Shown piece by piece: positions 1-7,980 of a stretch of DNA of 64,000 bases. Position 1 is the stretch's first letter; the number at the start of each line of letters is the position of its first letter. The position numbers and the translations under genes were made by a program. The notes under the pieces were generated by a model. The model worked only from the letters and a program-made list of their open reading frames with translations. It ran no database searches and had not been told where the DNA came from. The stretch covers positions 56,281 to 120,280 of the forward strand of contig CAOKMT010000004.1 in NCBI GenBank assembly GCA_948469885.1, read 5' to 3'. The stretch comes from an uncultured Sporosarcina sp. (GTDB lineage Bacteria; Bacillota; Bacilli; Bacillales_A; Planococcaceae).

Positions 1-406
1 TCCAATTAATACCGAAAATCAAATTCATTCCTGCCCCTGTGCCGGATATATTGCCTATTGTAAAAAATACACAAGATAGGAATGTGGCTATGCCAACGGT
101 TTTAGCCGCAAAGGAGCCATAGAAATATCTAATCGCATGAATTGATTTCATTCCTGTTAGCAGGCTTATTCGGTAAGTAGCCATTAAGAAAGATATTCCC
201 ATAAAGGCAATCGGAATGAGTATCCAGATTAAAGAATAACCGTAAGCTGACCCTAACATAGTAGCGGTAGTAATGGCTCCCGGACCTATAACTACCCCAG
301 TTAAAATAATGCCTGGACCAATACGTTTGACCAGTTCTTTAAGAGGGAGCTTCTTTGTTTTAACTTCGTCATATACCACGTTTGAGGTAACACTAGTATC
401 ATTCAT
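1..406 (-). CDS. Nramp-family divalent metal transporter, 5' part only
   Basis: The minus-strand frame opens with ATG at 406 behind a GAGGAGGGT Shine-Dalgarno and stays open for 135 codons to the window edge, so the C-terminal two thirds are missing. After a short hydrophilic leader it has GPGIILTGVVIGPGAITTAT at about residues 31-50, which resembles the DPGN-containing first helix of Nramp proteins although the DPGN box itself is not conserved; further hydrophobic segments follow at about 57-75, 95-115 and 120-135. Nramp proteins are proton-coupled importers of Mn2+/Fe2+, but divergent members with altered helix 1 occur, so the substrate is open. It lies downstream of the DapA-family gene, 257 bp away, with a long inverted repeat between them. 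Family assignment is fairly good, substrate unknown. Confidence 0.7.
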   Translation of the reverse strand, partial: MNDTSVTSNVVYDEVKTKKLPLKELVKRIGPGIILTGVVIGPGAITTATMLGSAYGYSLIWILIPIAFMGISFLMATYRISLLTGMKSIHAIRYFYGSFAAKTVGIATFLSCVFFTIGNISGTGAGMNLIFGINW

Positions 407-531
407 AATAACCCTCCTCGTACTTTAGCTTAGTTTTAGAATAAAGTTTGAGATTTTCGATTTCTAGAAATGGAAACTAAAATGCTGATGTTTTAAATTT
501 CAATAATACATGAATATCCATTCCTTAAATG

Positions 532-624
532 AAAAACGACATCTAGGGATTTATACTTTTATATCTGGTAAAAATAAATTAGATTTCATCAGATAATAAG
601 TTATCCATGACTAGATGTCGTTTT
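532..624. repeat. Long-loop inverted repeat between dapA-like gene and Nramp gene
   Basis: A 14-base arm AAAACGACATCTAG (533-546) is mirrored exactly at 611-624, with a 64-base AT-rich loop. It lies downstream of the 664-1614 gene and upstream of the Nramp gene on the same strand. It could act as a terminator, a structured leader of the Nramp transcript or a regulator-binding region. No T-run follows directly on the minus strand, so a simple intrinsic terminator is not certain. Confidence 0.45.
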
Positions 625-663
625 AGGCATATAAACCTTTGGTTGCAAAGAAACTTAATAAAT

Positions 664-1614
664 TTAACCTGTAGTAATTTTTTCTTTTAGAAGGCCAACA
701 TTTTGTAGTCCTTGTCGAATTTCTTCTTTATCCTCTTCGGATAGAGGTAAAACTGGACGTCTAGCCAAGGGACTGCTAATTAGTCCACGTTGATACATCG
801 CCTCTTTCATACGTAAATGTGAGGTCGAAGATGGCTCATCCATTTTATAAATCGCATGTTTAAGTTCATAGATTCGGTCGTAGACTTTATTTGCAGCAGT
901 TAAATTTTGCTCATTTACACATTTTACTAGTTCTGCAATTAAATCTGGTACAAAACACCCGAAGCCAACAAGAGCACCGTCAATCCCTTGGATTAAAGTC
1001 GGCAATAAATATTCATCATGACAGGTTAATAGGGACACATCTGGGGCATTCTTTTTCAAAGTTCTTACATCTACCTCATATTGTGCCATATCCCTTTGTC
1101 CTACTTTGATTGAAACAACATTTGGTATTTTTGCCATTTCTAACAATTGACTTGTTGTATAAGACGTTTTTGTCCAAGTTGGATATTGATGGACAACGAT
1201 AGAAATATTAATTGCATCCGCAACATCTTTGAAAAACTGAACGGTAGATTCTGGTTGCATTCCGAATCTTAGCCAAGAGTGGGGAGGCATAAGTAAAATT
1301 CCTTCCCCTCCCGCTTCTTCGACTGCTTGAGCATGCTGAATCGCTTCGATGGTTCCTTCAGCCGATACTCCTGAAATAACCGGAATCCGACCCTTCAATT
1401 CATCGGCAGCAATTCTTACAGCTTCTGCACGATCCTCAGGTAGTAAAGTCATAATTTCTCCTGTATGCCCATTTACGACAATCCCGTTAATCCCTTTATG
1501 ACTAGCTACCCAGCGAACTAACTTGCGAAATCCTTCCTCATCAATAGAATAGTCCTCTTTGAAAGGGATAAGAACTGCTGGAAATACACCACTCCACTTA
1601 ACTTTGTTTTTCAT
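664..1614 (-). CDS. Dihydrodipicolinate synthase (DapA) family aldolase/lyase
   Basis: 316 residues, close to the usual 290-310 of the class I pyruvate-dependent aldolase family (DapA, N-acetylneuraminate lyase, KDG aldolase and others). The Schiff-base lysine is visible in VVSIKVG near residue 170 and the family tyrosine in VVHQYPTW near 145. The start ATG at 1614 follows TAGGAGGAAT. The GxTGE motif (GHTGE near residue 50) replaces the usual GTTGE of true DapA, and the gene is monocistronic and not among lysine genes, so a catabolic aldolase or dehydratase is more likely than lysine biosynthesis. Two perfect LacI-type palindromes sit directly upstream, so it is probably repressed by a GalR/LacI regulator encoded elsewhere. 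Substrate cannot be told from sequence. Confidence 0.85.
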   Translation of the reverse strand: MKNKVKWSGVFPAVLIPFKEDYSIDEEGFRKLVRWVASHKGINGIVVNGHTGEIMTLLPEDRAEAVRIAADELKGRIPVISGVSAEGTIEAIQHAQAVEEAGGEGILLMPPHSWLRFGMQPESTVQFFKDVADAINISIVVHQYPTWTKTSYTTSQLLEMAKIPNVVSIKVGQRDMAQYEVDVRTLKKNAPDVSLLTCHDEYLLPTLIQGIDGALVGFGCFVPDLIAELVKCVNEQNLTAANKVYDRIYELKHAIYKMDEPSSTSHLRMKEAMYQRGLISSPLARRPVLPLSEEDKEEIRQGLQNVGLLKEKITTG

Positions 1615-1638
1615 CTTCTATTCCTCCTAACATTTTTA

Positions 1639-1684
1639 GTAAACGTTTACGTTCACAAATACAACTTAACACGTAAACGTTTAC
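1639..1684. promoter_or_regulatory. Twin LacI/GalR-type operators GTAAACGTTTAC
   Basis: The same perfect 12-bp palindrome occurs at 1639-1650 and at 1673-1684, centres 34 bp apart, 25 to 70 bases upstream of the ATG at 1614. The central CG and arms fit half-sites recognised by LacI-family repressors, and the site also resembles a CcpA cre box. No LacI-family gene is present in the window, so the regulator must be encoded elsewhere or be CcpA. Confidence 0.75.
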
Positions 1685-1867
1685 CTTGTCAACGATATTC
1701 TGAAAATTTTAACTAAATAGTTAAAGTGGGGAGTAATAGAGAACCAGCTTGCGTCATTTTTTATCTATTTTTCAGAAGAGATTTTTGGTCGCTATTAGTA
1801 TAACGATGGAGGAGTAGAAGAGGATTACTAAACAATTAAGAAATCTATTTTAATATACTCAATACCG

Positions 1868-1915
1868 AAAAGAGGGCACAGAACAGTCAGTCACACTGTT
1901 TTGTGCCCTCTTTTT
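1868..1915. terminator. Bidirectional intrinsic terminator
   Basis: Stem arms AAAAGAGGGCACA and TGTGCCCTCTTTT (with further pairing of AACAG/CTGTT) enclose a short loop and are bounded by A-run and T-run, so it can work on both strands. It lies just past the stop of the minus-strand XRE gene. A very similar hairpin occurs at 52561-52605. Confidence 0.8.
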
Positions 1916-1949
1916 AAATTGATTCATTTCATTTTATTTCAGAAACTTT

Positions 1950-2270
1950 TTATCTTGTTTCCTCTTTCATAATCATTAAAAAGTTGTTTAGTTTGATCCG
2001 TGCTTCCGGACTTAATGTTTTGATAGTATCAATAAGTTGAACTAGATCATCTGGCATGTCTTTAAAATCTTCGGAGAAAAAAGTTGAGAGGGTCGTGTCA
2101 AGCGCTTTTAATATTCTATCTAACATGTCAATGTCAGGAATGGCACGATTATTTTCAAAGCGGCTGATATATGATTGGGAAATATTTATCCTATCCGCTA
2201 ACTGTTGTGTTGTTAGGTTTTTAGCTTTTCTAAGCGTTCTTAGTTGATCCCCAATTTTTCTAACTTCCAT
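1950..2270 (-). CDS. XRE-family transcriptional regulator
   Basis: 106 residues. Residues about 7-60 form a Cro/C1-type helix-turn-helix with the typical TTQQLADRINISQSYISRFE segment; the C-terminal 40 residues are a short helical tail, giving a SinR/SlrR-like layout. Start ATG at 2270 is preceded by AAGGAGCAATAT. The gene is divergent from the catabolic operon starting at 2474, with about 200 bp between them, so it is a candidate regulator of that operon or of itself. A bidirectional terminator follows. The target is not known. Confidence 0.85.
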   Translation of the reverse strand: MEVRKIGDQLRTLRKAKNLTTQQLADRINISQSYISRFENNRAIPDIDMLDRILKALDTTLSTFFSEDFKDMPDDLVQLIDTIKTLSPEARIKLNNFLMIMKEETR

Positions 2271-2367
2271 ATATTGCTCCTTAAAATAGATGATACTTCC
2301 ATATTATCTTTAAAAGAAAACTAGTGCATGAAAAACTATTTTATAGAACTAATAATCATAAAACATA

Positions 2368-2396
2368 TTGACTTTTATTATTAATGGTACTAATAT
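2368..2396 (+). promoter_or_regulatory. Probable sigma-A promoter of the 2474-7762 operon
   Basis: TTGACT (2368-2373) and TAATAT (2391-2396) are separated by 17 bp, close to the sigma-A consensus. The site lies about 80 bp ahead of the AAAGGAGG ribosome site of the first gene. Confidence 0.65.
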
Positions 2397-2473
2397 ACAA
2401 AGTGTTACGAGTTTTCAGTCAATAGATTTAAAGAAGTCAAGTGAAATATTCATAGTAAAGGAGGCGAAACAAA

Positions 2474-3508
2474 ATCCAAATCTTACATTCTAAGGCTTAC
2501 ACCCAACTGGTCACAGATGTCTTAACGAAAGCAGGTCTTATTCATGAACAATCTAAAGCAGCTGCTGAGATTATGGCGTATGCGGATGAGCGGGGCATCG
2601 AATCGCATGGGTTGATTCTATTGAAAACGTATGTGAAGCGGATTGAAGAAGGGATTATCCGCAAAGCTCCCAACTATCGATGGGAAATGGATAATCCGAA
2701 TGTAGCGCTTTTGGATGCTGACGGTGCGATGGGGCATTTTGCAGGGAAGTTGGCAATGGAGAAAGCGATAGAAAAGGCGGACAAGCAATCGATTGGACTG
2801 GTTTTGGTTAAGAATACGACACATTATGGGGCTTCAGGGTATTACACGGAACTTGCTGCGAAGCATGGGATGATTGGTTTTAGCACAACGAATACATTCC
2901 CGCTCATGGCACCGACGGGCGGAGTGGAACGCATTTTAGGCAATAATCCTATTTCAATTTCAGTGCCAAGAGGCGGTGAACATCCTGTTATTTTGGACAT
3001 GGCAGCTTCTGTTGTTGCGGCAGGGAAATTGGTGGTGGCGACGTCGAAAGGCGAAACGATTCCTGAAGGTTGGGCAGTCGATAAAAACGGGGAACCGACA
3101 ACTGATCCCTATGAAGGGTACCTCGGTGGCGGGACTTTATTGCCGCTAGGAGATCATAAAGGATACGGTTTGGCTTTGGTAATGGACGTGTTAGCCGGCG
3201 TACTTTCCGGTGCGGGCTACGGGGAGAAAGTGGACCATTCAACCATTGGTAATGTGATGATGGCAATTGATATTGAAAGTATACTGCCTCGTCAGACATT
3301 TAGTAAAAGAGTGGACGACCTATTTGGAATGGTACAAGGTTCCAGGAAATCGGCTGGCGTGGAGAAGATTTATTTGCCTGGTGAAATTGAATATGAAAAA
3401 CAGGAGGTGTCTAGGACGAACGGCTTTAAAGTGAGTGAAAGTTTATATAAGGATCTTGGTGAAGTGACGAAAAGATTTGGTTTGGATGTCACTCGATACT
3501 TTTTGTAG
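2474..3508 (+). CDS. Malate/L-lactate dehydrogenase (Ldh_2) family oxidoreductase, apparent ATC start
   Basis: NAD(P)-dependent dehydrogenase of the Ldh_2 family (malate, ureidoglycolate, sulfolactate and delta1-piperideine/pyrroline-2-carboxylate enzymes). Read from 2474 it has 344 residues, the normal family length, and includes the catalytic SHG motif near residue 45, TTHYGASGYY near 115, NNPISI near 150 and GDHKGYGLALVMDV near 235. The first ATG (2573) would remove 33 conserved N-terminal residues and has no ribosome site. The perfect AAAGGAGG at 2457-2464 stands nine bases before ATC at 2474, and the frame is closed by TAA at 2456. So either ATC is used, or ATG was mutated and expression is reduced. 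It heads a six-gene operon with an amino-acid ABC importer, a hydroxyacid dehydrogenase and a DapA-like aldolase. Substrate unknown. Confidence 0.8.
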   Translation: MQILHSKAYTQLVTDVLTKAGLIHEQSKAAAEIMAYADERGIESHGLILLKTYVKRIEEGIIRKAPNYRWEMDNPNVALLDADGAMGHFAGKLAMEKAIEKADKQSIGLVLVKNTTHYGASGYYTELAAKHGMIGFSTTNTFPLMAPTGGVERILGNNPISISVPRGGEHPVILDMAASVVAAGKLVVATSKGETIPEGWAVDKNGEPTTDPYEGYLGGGTLLPLGDHKGYGLALVMDVLAGVLSGAGYGEKVDHSTIGNVMMAIDIESILPRQTFSKRVDDLFGMVQGSRKSAGVEKIYLPGEIEYEKQEVSRTNGFKVSESLYKDLGEVTKRFGLDVTRYFL

Positions 3509-3604
3509 CAGTTATGTTTTCCCTATGGGAGTGCGGCCGAAATGACGCGGCTATCGATGAACTTTCTTATGCAAGAAAATATGCGATGTGAGGAGAGGTT
3601 ATGA

Positions 3605-4426
3605 ATGTATCCATTTAAAAACAGGTTTTTGTTAACCGGATTCATCTTCGTCTTGATGATTGTCTTAATGGCATGTGGGGAGAAAGGTGCCAGTTCCAAT
3701 TCTAATGATGATCCGACGCCTTCAGAATCTGCCGAGGCTTCAGAGGTACCGATGACACTGACGGTTGCTTCCTTAAATAACTATCCGCCGCAGTTCTTTA
3801 AGCAAGATGGAGAGTTGACCGGATTTGAATACGATCTTTTGAAAGCGGTTGCAGAAGAAGTTGATATCGATTTGAAGTTTCAAGAAATGAAATTTGAAGC
3901 TTTCATACCTTCCTTACAGGGCGGACAAGCAGACGTTGCGACTTCGGCGACGATAACGGAAGAACGAAGAGAGGTTATAGATTACTCGGATATCTTTCTC
4001 GAATCGGGCATGGTGCTCGTTGTGACAACGGATAGTCCGATCCAAAGTTATGAGGATTTAAAAGGAAAAACGATTGCAGCCACAGCGGGATCGGGATCCG
4101 CTACTTTTATAAAAGCGACGGAATTGGCAGAGGAATATGATGCTGAAGTGAAAGGATTAAAAGAAACGGATATGGTGTTCAAGGATGTGGAAATTGGCAA
4201 TGCGGATGCACTCGTTATGAACTCGCCGACTGCTGCGTACCGCATCCAAATCGATGGTGATCATCCAAAGTTTAGAGTCGTTGGAGATCATTTGACAGTA
4301 GATGAACATGCTTTTTCAGTGAAGAAAGGAAATACGGAAGTATTAGAAAAGTTGAATGAAGGATTGAAAAAAGTGCGGGATAACGGCAAATACGATGAAA
4401 TTCATAAGGCTTGGTATGGGGAGTAA
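3605..4426 (+). CDS. Amino-acid ABC transporter substrate-binding lipoprotein
   Basis: 273 residues. A signal peptide with lipobox LMAC (cysteine near residue 24) is followed by a low-complexity linker and a family 3 solute-binding domain (about 45-273), with the typical LTGFEYDLLKAVAEE and GGQADVATSATITEERR segments. Start ATG at 3605 follows GAGGAGAGG. It is anchored outside the membrane and should deliver a polar amino acid or similar zwitterion to the permease and ATPase encoded next. The ligand-binding arginine region ERREVIDYS is typical of amino-acid-binding members. Exact ligand cannot be told. Confidence 0.9.
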   Translation: MYPFKNRFLLTGFIFVLMIVLMACGEKGASSNSNDDPTPSESAEASEVPMTLTVASLNNYPPQFFKQDGELTGFEYDLLKAVAEEVDIDLKFQEMKFEAFIPSLQGGQADVATSATITEERREVIDYSDIFLESGMVLVVTTDSPIQSYEDLKGKTIAATAGSGSATFIKATELAEEYDAEVKGLKETDMVFKDVEIGNADALVMNSPTAAYRIQIDGDHPKFRVVGDHLTVDEHAFSVKKGNTEVLEKLNEGLKKVRDNGKYDEIHKAWYGE

Positions 4427-4460
4427 TCGCTGAATCTATATGAAGCAAAGAGGTGACTGA

Positions 4461-5114
4461 ATGGAAACGATAGAGATCATTAAAGATGCACTTCCTTATT
4501 TGGCGTACGGGTTATGGATCACCATCTATATTTCAACGGTTGCGATTTTTGCGGCCTCGATCATTGGGATCATTGCTTGTTTTTTGAGGATGTCCAAAAA
4601 TCCGCTATTAAGATATCCTGCTGCTGCCTATGTGAACTTGATAAGAGGAACACCGATTTTAATCCAAATATTGTTCATTTATTTTGGGATTCCGACAGTC
4701 CTTTCGATTAACTTGACCCCTTTGCAAGCGGGACTGATTGCGATTAGCTTCAATATTGGTGCCTATATGACAGAAATTCTTAGAGGTGGGATTGAGTCGA
4801 TCAGTAAAGGGCAAATGGAAGCGGGAAGGTCACTTGGCTTGTCTTACGCGCAGACAATGAGGCTGATTGTATTGCCACAAGCGATACGTCGTATGATTCC
4901 TTCATTTGTGAATCAGTTGACCCATGCGATTAAAGATACGTCGATGCTGTCGGTGATCGGGATTGCAGAACTGACGATGGTTGGGCAATCCATTTACGCC
5001 ACGAATTTCAGGTCTTTTGAAATCTTGTCTGTCGTCGGACTTTTATATTTCCTTACGATTTATGGTGTTTCTTTACTATCGGTCAGGTTGGAACGGAGGT
5101 TTGTCATGTCATGA
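4461..5114 (+). CDS. Amino-acid ABC transporter permease (HisM/GlnP type)
   Basis: 217 residues with about five membrane helices. The EAA loop that contacts the ATPase is visible as [20 protein letters not shown] near residues 121-140. The start ATG at 4461 follows AGAGGTGAC. The stop overlaps the start of the ATPase gene by four bases (ATGA), which implies translational coupling. Works as a homodimer or with itself as the only permease in this operon, as in many His/Gln/Arg importers. Confidence 0.92.
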   Translation: METIEIIKDALPYLAYGLWITIYISTVAIFAASIIGIIACFLRMSKNPLLRYPAAAYVNLIRGTPILIQILFIYFGIPTVLSINLTPLQAGLIAISFNIGAYMTEILRGGIESISKGQMEAGRSLGLSYAQTMRLIVLPQAIRRMIPSFVNQLTHAIKDTSMLSVIGIAELTMVGQSIYATNFRSFEILSVVGLLYFLTIYGVSLLSVRLERRFVMS

Positions 5115-5833
5115 TTCAAGTAGAGAAGCTATCGAAATCATTTGGCGACTTGAAAGTGTTGAAGGAAATTAGCACAACGATCGCCCCGTTAGAAGTTGTT
5201 TGTATAATCGGCGCTTCGGGTTCAGGGAAAAGTACCTTTTTAAGATGCTTGAACTTATTGGAAACGCCAACCTCCGGAAAAATTATGATTGAAGGTAAAA
5301 ACATACTGGAAAAAGGGGTTGCTGTCGACAAGATGCGGCAGAAAATGGGGATGGTTTTTCAACAGTTTAATTTATTCCCGCAAAAGAAAGTGGTCGATAA
5401 CATCACGTTGGCGCCGGTTAAGTTGAAAAGGAAAACGAAGGAAGAAGCTCATTTATTTGCGATGGAATTACTGGATAAAGTAGGTCTTGCCAATAAAGCA
5501 GAGGCATTTCCAAGCATGTTATCGGGAGGTCAGCAACAGCGCGTGGCGATTGCACGGGCTTTGGCGATGGAACCAAATGTGATGCTTTTCGATGAACCGA
5601 CATCTGCTTTGGATCCGGAAATGGTGGGAGAAGTGCTACGGGTGATGAAGCAATTGGCCAAAGAAGGGATGACAATGGTCGTCGTTACACATGAAATGGG
5701 ATTTGCCCGGGAAGTTGCGGATCGTGTTCTTTATATAGACGGCGGTGTCATCGTGGAAGAAGGGAAGCCGGAAGAATTATTCGCCAATCCACAAAATGAA
5801 CGGACGAAGAAGTTCCTAGCACGCGTGTTGTGA
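5111..5833 (+). CDS. Amino-acid ABC transporter ATP-binding protein (GlnQ type)
   Basis: 240 residues, full length for the family. Walker [10 protein letters not shown] near residue 35, signature [15 protein letters not shown] near 137, Walker [15 protein letters not shown] near 160 and the H-loop [10 protein letters not shown] near 195 are all intact. It energises the importer made with the 3605 and 4461 products. Start ATG overlaps the permease stop. Confidence 0.95.
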   Translation: MIQVEKLSKSFGDLKVLKEISTTIAPLEVVCIIGASGSGKSTFLRCLNLLETPTSGKIMIEGKNILEKGVAVDKMRQKMGMVFQQFNLFPQKKVVDNITLAPVKLKRKTKEEAHLFAMELLDKVGLANKAEAFPSMLSGGQQQRVAIARALAMEPNVMLFDEPTSALDPEMVGEVLRVMKQLAKEGMTMVVVTHEMGFAREVADRVLYIDGGVIVEEGKPEELFANPQNERTKKFLARVL

Positions 5834-5870
5834 CGAAGGGAACTGATTATATGGGAAAAAGGGGATATAC

Positions 5871-6881
5871 ATGAAGAAGACAGTCTTGTTAGTCGAACCG
5901 ACTATTCGTCCCATTGGCGTCGAGTATTTACAACGTTATTTCGATGTGTTCCTTGCGCCGGATGGGGAAGAAGAAACGTTGATCAGTTTTATCAATAGCC
6001 ATCAAGCAAAGGCGATTATTATCCGTAATGAAAAGGTGTCGCGACAGGTTTTCGAACAGTGCCCGAGTCTTTTGGTCGTCGGGATGCACGGCGTTGGGGT
6101 GGATGGGATCGATATGGAAAGTGCCACCCGTCATGGCGTCATGGTTGTCAATGCGCCATTGTCCAATTACACGTCGGTTGCAGAGCATTCGATCATGTCG
6201 ATCCTCGCTTTGAGCCGTAATTTGAAAGTAAGCGATGCGAAAGTACGGGCTAATGAATGGGCGTACCGCGAGACTTTTTATCCGATGGAAATCAGTCATA
6301 AAACGCTTTTAATTGTTGGAATGGGGAGAGTTGGGCAAGAGCTGGCCAGAAAAGCACAAGCTTTCAATATGCGGGTACTTGGCTATGATCCGTTTGTGTC
6401 AAAGGGAGAGATGAGGCAATACGGGGTTGAAAAAGTTGAGGATTTGGATGTTGCATTGCCGGCATGCGATTTTATCTCTCTTCATGCACCACTTACCAAG
6501 CAAACGTATCACCTGTTTTCGGTTAGGCAATTTGAAGCGATGAAAGAAACAGCTTATATTGTCAATTTAGGTAGGGGGTCATTGATCGATGAAGCGGCGT
6601 TGTATGAGGCTTTGATTCGCCAGAAAATCGCAGGGGCAGCGTTGGATGTGTTGGAAAGGGAGCCGCCAAATCCGGGAAATCCGTTGTTTGAATTGGCGAA
6701 TGTCATCTTCACCCCTCATTTTGCAGGGGATACATTGGAAGCGAAAGAGAGGTGTTCGGAAACAATTGCAGTGGAAGTAGGAAAAGTGTTGAATGGCAAT
6801 TTGCCGAAAACGTTGGTAAATCCATATGTGTTAAAAAATGCGAGAATCTATCAAAATCAGGGAAAGAGGGAGAAGGTATGA
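5871..6881 (+). CDS. D-isomer-specific 2-hydroxyacid dehydrogenase
   Basis: 336 residues. It has the N- and C-terminal catalytic segments and a central Rossmann domain with GMGRVGQELARKA near residue 148. The catalytic arginine is in NLGRGSLIDE near 235 and the histidine in FTPHFAGDT near 285, as in the PGDH/formate dehydrogenase-like family, where it reversibly reduces 2-oxoacids with NADH. No C-terminal ACT domain is seen, so it is not a regulated SerA. Start ATG at 5871 follows AAAAAGGGGAT. It ends with an ATGA overlap on the next aldolase gene. In this operon it could interconvert a hydroxyacid and an oxoacid formed by the neighbouring lyase; this is inference. Confidence 0.9.
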   Translation: MKKTVLLVEPTIRPIGVEYLQRYFDVFLAPDGEEETLISFINSHQAKAIIIRNEKVSRQVFEQCPSLLVVGMHGVGVDGIDMESATRHGVMVVNAPLSNYTSVAEHSIMSILALSRNLKVSDAKVRANEWAYRETFYPMEISHKTLLIVGMGRVGQELARKAQAFNMRVLGYDPFVSKGEMRQYGVEKVEDLDVALPACDFISLHAPLTKQTYHLFSVRQFEAMKETAYIVNLGRGSLIDEAALYEALIRQKIAGAALDVLEREPPNPGNPLFELANVIFTPHFAGDTLEAKERCSETIAVEVGKVLNGNLPKTLVNPYVLKNARIYQNQGKREKV

Positions 6882-7762
6882 AATTTCAGGGGATTATGAC
6901 GGCGCTTGTCACACCGATGGATCAGAATGGCGAGGTTCAGGAAAAGCAGTTCAGGGCTTTGATTCAAGATCAGTTGAAAAATAGAATTGATTCCTTACTC
7001 GTTTTGGGAGGGACAGGTGAATACGGAGCATTGACGACTGACCAACGAAAAATGGCAATTGATATTACGATGGATGAAGTTGCTGGCCAAGTGCCTGTCA
7101 TTGTCGGCGTCGTATCACCAGGGCTTGGAGATTGTATTGAATTAGGAAAATATGCAAAGCAGGTGGGTGCGGAGGCGGTCATGCTTGTCACGCCTTATTA
7201 TTTGAACCCGACCGATGAAGGTTTTCTTAAATATTATCAAGCTTTCGACAGGAATGTAGATATCCCGATCATCCTTTATAATATCCCGTACAAAACAGGG
7301 ATTACCATCAGTAACGCGTTGGTTGAACAAGTGGTGGAAGCTGTGCCGAATGTAGTAGGCATCAAAGTTTGTACGGTTAATATGGGGGACATTCTTGATT
7401 TGCTTCATACAGTCGGTGATAAAATTGCGGTTCTGTGCGGAGAAGATGATCGCGCGGTTTCGTCTTTAATTGCGGGTGTCCCTGGAGCCATTACAGCGAG
7501 TTCCAATCTAATCCCGAATGTATGGAAAGAAATTTATGAATTGGTTGTAGCGGAGCAATATAAAGAAGCTGTCACACTTCATCAAAAATACTATCCTTTA
7601 ATGAAAGCCCTTTATAAAGAAGAAAACCCGGGGCCATTGAAGGCAGCATTAGATTTAGTTGGATTGCAAGTAGGTGCCGTCTCCGCACCATTGATGGATG
7701 CTTCGGAGGCAGTGGTGAAAGAGTTGGAGGAGAAAATAGGGGAATTGGGTTTGGTGAGGTAG
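6878..7762 (+). CDS. DapA-family aldolase, operon-borne
   Basis: 294 residues from ATG at 6878, preceded by GAGGGAGAAGG and overlapping the previous stop; the frame is open further upstream to 6752 but that part lies inside the preceding gene and has no ribosome site. Schiff-base lysine in VVGIKVCT near residue 162 and tyrosine in ILYNIPYKTG near 134; GGTGEYGALT near 46 is close to the DapA phosphate-loop-like motif GTTGE. It belongs to the pyruvate-releasing class I aldolase family. Its place in a transporter/dehydrogenase operon argues for a catabolic lyase. A degenerate second copy of part of this gene lies at 22248-22373. Confidence 0.88.
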   Translation: MKFQGIMTALVTPMDQNGEVQEKQFRALIQDQLKNRIDSLLVLGGTGEYGALTTDQRKMAIDITMDEVAGQVPVIVGVVSPGLGDCIELGKYAKQVGAEAVMLVTPYYLNPTDEGFLKYYQAFDRNVDIPIILYNIPYKTGITISNALVEQVVEAVPNVVGIKVCTVNMGDILDLLHTVGDKIAVLCGEDDRAVSSLIAGVPGAITASSNLIPNVWKEIYELVVAEQYKEAVTLHQKYYPLMKALYKEENPGPLKAALDLVGLQVGAVSAPLMDASEAVVKELEEKIGELGLVR

Positions 7763-7778
7763 ATATCATTTGATTATT

Positions 7779-7834
7779 AAAAGTGCCAGGTTCCAATGCA
7801 ATGCTAAGTTGCTTTAGAATCTGGCACTCTTTTG
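7779..7834. repeat. Dispersed hairpin repeat, copy 1 (terminator-like)
   Basis: Arms GTGCCAGGTTC (7783-7793) and GAATCTGGCAC (7818-7828) flank a 24-base centre, with an A-run before and TCTTTT after. It lies just past the operon stop and probably serves as its terminator. Related copies are at 19961, 50394 and 52501. Confidence 0.65.
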
Positions 7835-7980
7835 ATTTTTAGCGTAAACAGTATAATTCAATTACTTTTGGAAAGGGCGAGTAAACTGATCAATATAAAA
7901 TTTCATGCAACGTGGTGCACAACAATCTGCCTAGAAAGATTCTAAACTATAAAAGACCGACTGTTGTTTATGAATAGGAA

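Noticed and set aside
6752-6877. N-terminal extension of the operon DapA-like gene
   Set aside because: It lies inside the hydroxyacid dehydrogenase gene in another frame, has no ribosome site and is not part of the family; ATG at 6878 is well supported.
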